Part shown: positions 5,614-10,581 of the stretch, one piece after another | Layout of the letters: each line of letters opens with the position of its first letter | How positions within the stretch are numbered: the stretch's first letter is position 1 | Assembly (NCBI GenBank): GCA_025360395.1 | Contig: JANYCH010000256.1 | Location: 1 to 10,581 of the forward strand | Direction of reading: 5' to 3' | DNA from: Cytophagales bacterium | GTDB lineage: Bacteria > Bacteroidota > Bacteroidia > Cytophagales > UBA9547 | DNA length: 10,581 nt | Made by a program: the position numbers and the translations under genes | The notes under the pieces: generated by a model | Databases searched by the model: none | What the model saw: the letters and a program-made list of their open reading frames with translations, nothing else | What the model was told of the DNA's origin: nothing

Positions 5614-7746
5614 ATGAGCAAATACATAAAAATAATATTACTTTACTTAACTTTTTGTCTTTCAGTTTTTCTACTTTCCAATGTTTCTTCAGGAGCAAAA
5701 AAAGGCACCCTAAACGGGATAGTTTTAACTGAAGAATACGAACCTATAGAAAATGCTTTGATAGTGATTGATGGTGTGTGGCAGGTCCTTACTGATGAAC
5801 AGGGTGAATTTTCTATTCCATATAAAAGCAATGTGGAGCCGAACGAAGTTGTAAGCTTTTTTAAAGGGTTAAAGGTTAAAGAATGGGATTATAGCCCAAG
5901 TACAGGTGCTGTAAAAGTAATTATGACACCAGGTAATGTAATGGCTGGTATTGTCAGGGACGAATCCAATAAACCTCTTGGAAACACAAAATTAAACATA
6001 GGTGGTTTCAAAACAGAACAAAGTCTCACTACTGACAAGTACGGTTATTTTCGTTTACTTCTGCCGGATGAAGCGTCTATGCATAATGCTTATACCTTTT
6101 CTATACATGGTATTTCTCACAATGAACGTCATTACACTTTAAGTCCTACACATGCATTTTACAATATTACATATAGTGGTATTCACCCGGAAGAGAAAAA
6201 AAAGCAGAACTTTGCAATCCAACAACTTATACTTTTAAGAACTAATCTTAAACCTATATCGCACACTCCGGTGGTGGTGGATGAGGTCCATTATTTAACT
6301 GATGGAAATGGGGTTATCAATTTGAACGCAAGGGTACCCAGAAATACAATTTTTAAACTGAACGGATATACTATCATCAGGTCGGAACTTTATGCAGAAG
6401 AAGAAAAATTAAGGTTAATAGTAAATGTAGATAAACCTGTAATCGACTCTGACACAATCACCAAGATGTCGAACCTGGATAAGGATTTTGAGATTATACT
6501 CAAAAATCTGAAAAAGGAGAAAAATTTTATGGTTGATAATAATTCATTAATCAACAATGAAGTAAAAAAAATCCAGGAAAGAATAAGTAAAGGTGATGTT
6601 CTAAGCCAGGAGAATAAAAACCATTTACAAAACCTTCTTGCCCAGATAAAAAGAGAAGTTACCGACATACATTCAGTTGAAAATAAGACTTTTGAAAAAA
6701 GAGATAATGAATTAATTTTTAACCTCCAGGCTCTTTTACTTGAAAAGGATTCGATTAACAAAATTGTTGAAGCCCGTTTGCAAATTGTTGAAAATGAAAA
6801 GCTTCGTGAAGAAGAAGAGTTCAGGAACAGAATTCTGAAAATGACCATTGCAGGAGTTTTCCTGGTAGTATTGGCCATTACAGGTTACATTTTGGCTTTG
6901 AGGATCCGGAAGCAGAAACAACAATTAGCCATTACAAATCATCAGTTAGAAGAATCTAAAAATAAAATCAAAGAACTATATGAAGAACAGACTGATGGTA
7001 TAAAGCTTGCCCTGGTGACACAACAAGCCATTTTGCCACCATCTTCATTTTTGGAAAACTGGCTGCCTGATCATTTTATTTTATATAAGCCAAAAGACAT
7101 TGTGAGCGGAGATTTTTATTGGGGGGAGTCAAAAGACGGGAATTTATTTTTGGCTTCAGTTGACTGTACAGGCCATGGAGTAGCAGGTGGGTTTACCTCT
7201 ATGTTAGGTTATTCATTATTAAATCTTGCCATCCAAAATGAAGAGTCCCCAACACCTGCCGTTATCCTAGACCGTCTCAATGAAGGTGTTATCCGGTCGT
7301 TAAGACAAGGCACAGAAGGATCCAGGTCGAAAGATGGAATGGATATTACTTTAATAAAGTATCGTCCTCATATTAATTCAATCCAGGTTGCAGGCGGCGG
7401 GAATCCGGTTTATGTTGTAAGAAATGGAGAAATTATTCAATATAAACTGGACAAGTTTGCTATTGGTGTTCCAAGAATGGGCCGGGAGGTTCCAAAATTC
7501 TCAAATTTTGATATTGAAATACAAAAAGGTGATATGGTTTACATATTTACTGATGGTTTTGCCGATCAGCTTGGCGGCGTAGATGGTCAGCAGAAATATA
7601 TGTACAATAAATTCAGGGAGTTGCTTGTATCCATAAGTGTAGATGATATGGCCATCCAGCAACAAAAGCTTGATGACTCCTTCCTTAACTGGAAAGGAAA
7701 CTATGAGCAGATGGACGATATAACAGTAATCGGTATCAGGGTTTAA
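5614..7746 (+). CDS. membrane sensor protein with CRD-type periplasmic region and SpoIIE/PP2C serine phosphatase
   Basis: The 710-residue product is a one-pass membrane receptor with a cytoplasmic Mn/Mg-dependent phosphatase of the SpoIIE/RsbU group; such enzymes usually dephosphorylate an anti-sigma-factor antagonist (STAS protein). A signal peptide (about 1-27) leads into two carboxypeptidase-regulatory-like beta domains (about 29-104 and 106-190), a third beta segment (about 205-272), and a long coiled-coil stretch (about 283-408). A transmembrane helix (about 410-430) and a short cytoplasmic coiled linker (433-465) precede the phosphatase (about 470-710). Metal-binding motifs are intact: SGDFYW (D500), DCTGHG (D517), FTDGFAD (D647) and MDD (701-702). 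The enzyme should therefore be active. There is no HAMP, PAS or response-regulator domain. The gene starts 6 nt after the OmpA-family gene, so they are almost certainly co-transcribed, and a terminator follows. No STAS or anti-sigma kinase gene is in the window. Confidence 0.88.
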   Translation: MSKYIKIILLYLTFCLSVFLLSNVSSGAKKGTLNGIVLTEEYEPIENALIVIDGVWQVLTDEQGEFSIPYKSNVEPNEVVSFFKGLKVKEWDYSPSTGAVKVIMTPGNVMAGIVRDESNKPLGNTKLNIGGFKTEQSLTTDKYGYFRLLLPDEASMHNAYTFSIHGISHNERHYTLSPTHAFYNITYSGIHPEEKKKQNFAIQQLILLRTNLKPISHTPVVVDEVHYLTDGNGVINLNARVPRNTIFKLNGYTIIRSELYAEEEKLRLIVNVDKPVIDSDTITKMSNLDKDFEIILKNLKKEKNFMVDNNSLINNEVKKIQERISKGDVLSQENKNHLQNLLAQIKREVTDIHSVENKTFEKRDNELIFNLQALLLEKDSINKIVEARLQIVENEKLREEEEFRNRILKMTIAGVFLVVLAITGYILALRIRKQKQQLAITNHQLEESKNKIKELYEEQTDGIKLALVTQQAILPPSSFLENWLPDHFILYKPKDIVSGDFYWGESKDGNLFLASVDCTGHGVAGGFTSMLGYSLLNLAIQNEESPTPAVILDRLNEGVIRSLRQGTEGSRSKDGMDITLIKYRPHINSIQVAGGGNPVYVVRNGEIIQYKLDKFAIGVPRMGREVPKFSNFDIEIQKGDMVYIFTDGFADQLGGVDGQQKYMYNKFRELLVSISVDDMAIQQQKLDDSFLNWKGNYEQMDDITVIGIRV

Positions 7747-7755
7747 ATCCAGGAT

Positions 7756-7789
7756 AATGGCTAATAGGTGAAAGGTAATAGCCATTTTT
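7756..7789 (+). terminator. rho-independent terminator of the OmpA-phosphatase operon
   Basis: AATGGCTA (7756-7763) pairs with TAGCCATT (7779-7786) across a 15-nt loop; the right arm runs into a T tract (7785-7789). It begins 10 nt after the phosphatase stop codon. This ends the two-gene operon and separates it from the Smr gene. Confidence 0.75.
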
Positions 7790-7819
7790 GTAAATGGAAA
7801 AGAGGTGGTAAATTCCAGT

Positions 7820-7861
7820 CTATAGTCTCAATACTTGATACTCAATACTAAGTACTAATAA
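7820..7861 (+). repeat. tandem degenerate heptamers abutting a start codon
   Basis: Six consecutive 7-base units fill 7820-7861 exactly, and the ATG of the Smr gene is the next base. The four central units fit CTNNRTA (ctcaata, cttgata, ctcaata, ctaagta); the outer two (ctatagt, ctaataa) are diverged. The array occupies the whole ribosome-binding region, where no Shine-Dalgarno is seen, and may overlap the promoter. Its role is unknown. Confidence 0.6.
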
Positions 7862-8809
7862 ATGAATATAGGTGATAAGGTCCGAGTTGTCCATGGCAAG
7901 GAGGAAGGGATAATTGTAGGCTTCGGATTAAAAGGAATTATCGAAGTGATGCTTTCGGATGGCTTTCGGATTCCCTTTTCAAAGTCTGACCTAGTAGTAG
8001 TATCTAACCTGGAAGAAAAAGTATTTACCAAAACTGAAGAGAGCAAAGAAGTGATCAAAACACCTCTCCGCACCAGCTTTTCTGACAAAGGAATATTTAT
8101 AGGGAAGACACTGGAAAATGATGGTACCCACACTTTTCACCTAATCAACAATACTGATTTTCAGCTTCTTTTTACTTCTTATCTCATAAAACCCAATGAA
8201 GATGCTAAAGCTTTGGCTGCAGCAGTACTTCAGAAGAAAACTACCATCCAGCTTTTCTACACTCAACAGGTTTCTTTGCTGGAAGAAAGCAAGTTATTGT
8301 GTCAGATCTTATTTTTTGCAAATGCAAGAAACGAAATAAAACTTCCCTTGGTAAAAGATACTGATCTAAGACTTAAATTCTGGAAAGGGGAACAAGATAT
8401 ATTGCCTGTTTTAGGAAGAAAAGGTTTTAAGGTCCAGATTGACCATGATCTTGCCATCGAAGAATGGAAATCAGTTGGAAATGCGATGACAGAGACAATC
8501 CAAAAGCCAGTAGCAATTAGCCTTAAACCACCTTTAGAATTAGATCTACACATCGAAAAGCTAGTAAATGATTATTATACCTTAAAACCTGAAGAAATGC
8601 TTAGATATCAATTAAGGGCTTTTGAAAGCCATATTGAAAAATCTATATCAGCCGGTTTAAAAGAAGTCGTTTATATACATGGGATAGGGAATGGAATTCT
8701 CAAAGCAGAACTTGCCAAAAAATTATCAGGGAATATCTTCGTAAAGCACTTTGAAGATGCCAGGAAGGATAAATATGGTATGGGCGCAACGAAGGTAGTA
8801 TTGAAGTAA
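7862..8809 (+). CDS. DUF2027 protein with C-terminal Smr domain
   Basis: The 315-residue product has the three-part layout typical of a Bacteroidota family. An N-terminal small beta-barrel (about 1-50; GDKVRVVHGKEEGIIVG) resembles an SH3/Tudor-like fold. A DUF2027 middle domain (about 70-180) follows, and then a C-terminal Smr domain (about 224-315). Smr motifs are present: LDLH (227-230), HGIGNG (273-278) and GMGAT (306-310). Smr domains are nucleases or nucleic-acid binders found in MutS2 and in stand-alone proteins acting in recombination or on stalled ribosomes and mRNA. The exact role of this family is not known; there is no MutS ATPase part. The start at 7862 gives a complete N-terminal strand and follows the heptamer array directly. 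No convincing terminator follows the stop; only AAAA-cagg-TTTT is seen at 8813-8824. Confidence 0.85.
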   Translation: MNIGDKVRVVHGKEEGIIVGFGLKGIIEVMLSDGFRIPFSKSDLVVVSNLEEKVFTKTEESKEVIKTPLRTSFSDKGIFIGKTLENDGTHTFHLINNTDFQLLFTSYLIKPNEDAKALAAAVLQKKTTIQLFYTQQVSLLEESKLLCQILFFANARNEIKLPLVKDTDLRLKFWKGEQDILPVLGRKGFKVQIDHDLAIEEWKSVGNAMTETIQKPVAISLKPPLELDLHIEKLVNDYYTLKPEEMLRYQLRAFESHIEKSISAGLKEVVYIHGIGNGILKAELAKKLSGNIFVKHFEDARKDKYGMGATKVVLK

Positions 8810-8864
8810 TTTAAAACAGGTTTTTTATAATTATGCTGCAGGTAAATTTGGGATCTTCCTATGA

Positions 8865-8987
8865 CAGCTTAATGGACTGGAACAAAAAGATCGGTATGTA
8901 GATTATCAAGACTCCTATGGCCGGGGGCAAAGCATTACCATCGAACTGAAAATGGAATCATTTAAGGCCTTCTCCTTCTTGAGTTAA
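8865..8987 (+). pseudogene. possible gene remnant, 40 open codons without a start
   Basis: After a stop at 8862-8864 this frame reads on for 40 codons to TAA (8985-8987). It includes DRYVDYQDSYGRGQSITIEL, a protein-like run rich in aromatic and acidic residues and reminiscent of a beta-barrel C-terminus. A short ATG frame just before it (8833-8901) overlaps in another phase. This could be the end of a decayed gene, but I recognise no family, and chance cannot be excluded. Confidence 0.25.
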
Positions 8988-9011
8988 AGAAGATCCTGTC
9001 CACCGATCTAA

Positions 9012-9314
9012 TCAATATCTAATGCTGCTTTTCTGGTTTTCATAATTCTCAATCTTTAAAGTACTTTTCAATAAGTTAAGAGGTGACCTTAGCTCAATGA
9101 TCATAAGTCGGCCTCCAAAATGAAAGGCCCCAAGGATTTTATCATAATGGTCTTTGAGTTGGGTTTTTGAATAGCGTGGCAAGCCATTAATGTTTACCGC
9201 CACCAGATCTTTCAAATAAATGTCGGGAAGCGGCTCTAATAAACCATTGGTTTTAGAATGTAAATTGCTCTGCCTGTGGTTTGTTCGTATGCTCTTTTGG
9301 GAAAGTTGTAATAC
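9012..9314 (-). pseudogene. unrecognised open frame, possible gene fragment
   Basis: The frame is open for 100 codons from just after a TAA (9315-9317) to TGA at 9012. The first ATG (9215) would give 67 residues, MKDLVAVNINGLPRYSKTQL and onward, with LKDHYDKILGAFHFGGRL following. The composition is protein-like, and the open part extends well upstream of the ATG (including NGLLEPLPDIYLKDL), as expected if the original start has been lost. It overlaps, in a different phase, the open tail of the next minus-strand gene (9239-9391). It may be a remnant of a mobile-element or accessory gene. No domain is recognised. Confidence 0.3.
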
Positions 9315-9391
9315 TTAGCCATATCAGCACCAAACTCCAATTCGTATTTGGCATTGAATTCTGAAAGAGAGGTTAAATATTCTTTCAGTTC
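9239..9391 (-). pseudogene. in-frame open tail beyond the stop of the 9392-9778 gene
   Basis: Directly after the TAA at 9392-9394 the same reading frame stays open for 51 codons to TAG (9236-9238). It encodes a helix-prone sequence (ELKEYLTSLSEFNAKYELEF, then GADMAKYYNFPKRAYEQTTG). The join KEKVL-stop-ELKEYL looks continuous in character, so the TAA may be a recent nonsense change that shortened a protein of about 180 residues. Alternatively the tail may belong to another broken gene. Confidence 0.3.
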
Positions 9392-9778
9392 TTATAAAAC
9401 CTTTTCCTTATAGTGTTTAAGTCTCATTGGGTCTTTTGTTACATCGGTTTCTTCAAGGTCTAAAACCATTGAGTGTATGTCATATTCAAACCATTCCTGA
9501 AAAACTTTAAAAGTTCTTTTTTGTGGCCAATCATTTTCATCCGTATGCCAATCGTTCAATTCATTTTGAAAAATTTGGTCATAATTCCGTTTCAACCACT
9601 TTTCTATTTTTTCGTTGCTGTCTTTTTCGCGGATTAAATAAATTGTACCTTCTTCTTTTCCTGAAACCGGACTTTCGGGATACAAATTGTTTATCCAATC
9701 GAACAATGGTTTTTTGGGTTTTATCACAATAGCATTGCGATTGATACTTTCATAGAAATATGTAATTGGTTCAATCAT
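9392..9778 (-). CDS. hypothetical protein, second gene of an overlapping pair
   Basis: The 128-residue product is soluble, acidic and rich in Trp and aromatics (FDWINNLYP, WLKRNYDQIF, DWHTDENDWPQ, FQEWFEYD). It has no signal peptide or membrane helix. I do not recognise a characterised domain; from memory similar uncharacterised proteins occur in other Bacteroidota, always without assigned function. Its ATG (9778-9776) overlaps the stop of the preceding gene in the sequence ATGA, so the two are translationally coupled and probably act together. The reading frame continues open after the stop, so the C-terminus may be shortened. An acquired two-gene module is plausible, but a toxin-antitoxin role is only speculation. 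Confidence 0.7.
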   Translation of the reverse strand: MIEPITYFYESINRNAIVIKPKKPLFDWINNLYPESPVSGKEEGTIYLIREKDSNEKIEKWLKRNYDQIFQNELNDWHTDENDWPQKRTFKVFQEWFEYDIHSMVLDLEETDVTKDPMRLKHYKEKVL

Positions 9779-10275
9779 AAATCTTCTAAAGTTGTTGTTG
9801 CTACGGTTAAATCATAATCGATTCCCCGTATTTTCTTTATTTCAAAACCAGCAATTATACTTTTGAATTCCAAAAACTCCACTTGTTTACGTTTCACCAA
9901 TTCATCAAACAATTGTTCAACTTCAGGAATATCTGGCATTATTGAGGAAATGCTTTTTTTTGCAAGTTGGTAAACTTCTTCACTTTTTTCTCTTAATGTT
10001 GCTGCATTCCAAGCGTGAACTCCAAATGTATACTTTGTTTTTACAATAGATATGTCATCAGTCTCGCTCACAATTGGATGAACAAATTCCTTCAATAATT
10101 CAGAATATTTTATTTTGCCATTATTTAATCTTGTTTCTATCCCGCTACTGGCATTTCTTTGTTGTAAAGCTTTGCCTGCAGGGCCTAATCCAGTCGCTAT
10201 TAAAGCGTCCTGCTCTCTTTTTCGCTTAGCTTCCTTTAGTTTTTTAGCTCTCTTGATGTTATCTGTCTTTCCCAT
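9775..10275 (-). CDS. hypothetical protein, first gene of an overlapping pair
   Basis: The start at 10275 gives 166 residues. It follows AGAAACAAA, a normal A-rich leader here, and begins MGKTDNIKRAKKLKEAKRKR. An in-frame ATG at 10350 would add 25 residues of hydrophobic and mixed sequence (MTILAWNTALIFANC) and is less likely because a candidate promoter lies within that stretch. The N-terminus (residues 8-21) is strongly basic, suggesting nucleic-acid or ribosome contact, then comes GLGPAGKALQQRNASSG and a mixed helical region. There is no signal peptide or membrane segment. No known domain is recognised. The stop overlaps the next start by four bases (9775-9778). A perfect 19-bp palindrome lies 81-99 bases upstream. 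Confidence 0.7.
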   Translation of the reverse strand: MGKTDNIKRAKKLKEAKRKREQDALIATGLGPAGKALQQRNASSGIETRLNNGKIKYSELLKEFVHPIVSETDDISIVKTKYTFGVHAWNAATLREKSEEVYQLAKKSISSIMPDIPEVEQLFDELVKRKQVEFLEFKSIIAGFEIKKIRGIDYDLTVATTTLEDL

Positions 10276-10288
10276 TTTGTTTCTGAAT

Positions 10289-10316
10289 TCTATATATTTC
10301 GTAAGGCAATTGGCAA
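10289..10316 (-). promoter_or_regulatory. candidate -35/-10 promoter for the two-gene unit
   Basis: On the minus strand TTGCCA (10316-10311) and TATAGA (10294-10289) are 16 bases apart, 5 of 6 and 4 of 6 matches to the general sigma-70 consensus, ending 13 nt before the ATG at 10275. The Bacteroidota TAnnTTTG box is not present, so this is weak. It supports the shorter start only if real. Confidence 0.22.
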
Positions 10317-10355
10317 AAATCAATGCGGTATTCCAAGCAAGTATGGTCATCTACA

Positions 10356-10374
10356 TATTTGCAAGTTGCAAATA
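10356..10374. promoter_or_regulatory. perfect 19-bp palindrome, possible operator
   Basis: TATTTGCAA (10356-10364) and TTGCAAATA (10366-10374) are exact reverse complements around a central G. The symmetry and length suit a dimeric regulator, and the site lies upstream of the two-gene unit. No regulator gene is adjacent within the window. Confidence 0.5.
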
Positions 10375-10380
10375 CCAAAT

Positions 10381-10504
10381 GTTGTTTTGTTTTTAATTTG
10401 CTGGAGTTCTTTCTGTCGCGGTTGTTTCGTTCATTGTTTGTCGTTTTGTTGTGGGTTGGCTTGGTGACTCTTTTGGATTTTTTTAGCGTTGGTCTTGTGC
10501 GTTG
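10381..10504. other. strand-skewed, A-depleted G/T-rich intergenic segment
   Basis: By hand count only 7 of 124 plus-strand bases are A and about 14 are C, so the plus strand is about 83% G+T and the minus strand A/C-rich. If transcribed with the two-gene unit, the RNA would be A/C-rich and mostly unstructured. I see no convincing gene on either strand; a 13-codon minus-strand frame (10434-10393, MNETTATERTPAN) is too short to trust. Confidence 0.5.
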
Positions 10505-10537
10505 AAAAAAAATACAAATTTGCCACCAAATGCGTTG
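10486..10537 (+). repeat. three GCGTTG copies near the window end
   Basis: GCGTTG occurs at 10486-10491, 10499-10504 and 10532-10537, an unusual density for AT-rich DNA. Between the second and third copies lie an A8 run and the palindrome CAAATTTG (10515-10522). Cassette boundary or protein-binding motif are possibilities; neither is shown. Confidence 0.35.
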
Positions 10538-10539
10538 GC

Positions 10540-10563
10540 TCAGTCTTTAGTAAAGAAGTCTGA
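10540..10563. repeat. imperfect inverted repeat at right edge
   Basis: TCAG (10540-10543) pairs with CTGA (10560-10563), and TCTTTA (10544-10549) with TAAAGA (10551-10556) around one G, leaving AGT as a bulge. It may be a terminator stem, mobile-element end or regulatory site; the context is cut off by the window edge. Confidence 0.3.
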
Positions 10564-10581
10564 GATGGTCTAATAAATCAG

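Noticed and set aside
6390..6878. 162-codon minus-strand open frame opposite the phosphatase gene
   Set aside because: It is Ser/Phe-rich, the usual mirror of a Lys/Glu-rich coiled coil on the other strand.
8811..8830. AAAA-cagg-TTTT as terminator of the Smr gene
   Set aside because: The stem is four A-T pairs only, too weak to call.
9110..9129. GGCCT/AGGCC inverted repeat
   Set aside because: Arms of only five bases inside a possibly coding remnant; expected by chance.
10393..10434. 13-codon minus-strand frame MNETTATERTPAN as a leader peptide
   Set aside because: It is too short, of low complexity caused by the A/C-rich strand, with no ribosome-binding site or attenuator hairpin beside it.
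10115..10505. Two overlapping plus-strand open frames near the right end
   Set aside because: They are antisense to the 9775-10275 gene or run through the G/T-rich segment, giving Leu/Phe/Val-rich nonsense sequence without a signal or domain.
1..10581. CRISPR array, rRNA or ordinary tRNA genes
   Set aside because: No regularly spaced direct repeats and no cloverleaf other than the tRNA-like part of the tmRNA were seen.

Overview
The window is AT-rich DNA from a member of the Bacteroidota, most likely near the Cytophagales. The evidence is a one-piece tmRNA whose tag reads GEDSYAMAA, a BamD lipoprotein gene with a TAnnTTTG-type promoter box, an OmpA protein with PD40 propeller repeats and a carboxypeptidase-regulatory-like domain, and a DUF2027/Smr protein. 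Most starts lack a Shine-Dalgarno sequence and follow A-rich leaders. The exact genus cannot be read from this sequence.

Left part (1-1375, minus strand): a long hairpin (55-92), the tmRNA gene ssrA (130-494), and the gene for the outer-membrane assembly lipoprotein BamD (569-1375). These are housekeeping functions: ribosome rescue and outer-membrane protein insertion. BamD is divergent from a plus-strand sodium:dicarboxylate/amino-acid symporter gene (1484-2833).

Centre (2956-7789, plus strand): a two-gene operon with a 6-nt gap, closed by a good terminator. The first gene encodes an 883-residue periplasmic/outer-membrane protein in the order TPR-like, PD40 propeller, CRD, peptidoglycan-binding OmpA domain, then a second degenerate OmpA-like fold. 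The second encodes a one-pass membrane protein with a periplasmic CRD-type sensor, a coiled coil and a cytoplasmic SpoIIE-type PP2C phosphatase. Together they look like a cell-wall-anchored sensor coupled to a cytoplasmic phosphatase switch. This is the most interesting system in the window, but the link is inferred from context only.

Next (7820-8809, plus strand): a DUF2027/Smr protein gene whose start codon directly follows six tandem heptamers.

Right part (8810-10581): accessory DNA. About 580 bases hold only gene-like remnants on both strands. They are followed by two minus-strand genes of unknown function that overlap by ATGA (9392-9778 and 9775-10275). Upstream of the pair lie a perfect 19-bp palindrome and a strongly A-depleted, G/T-rich stretch with GCGTTG repeats. 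This end looks like a mobile or acquired cassette next to the conserved genes.
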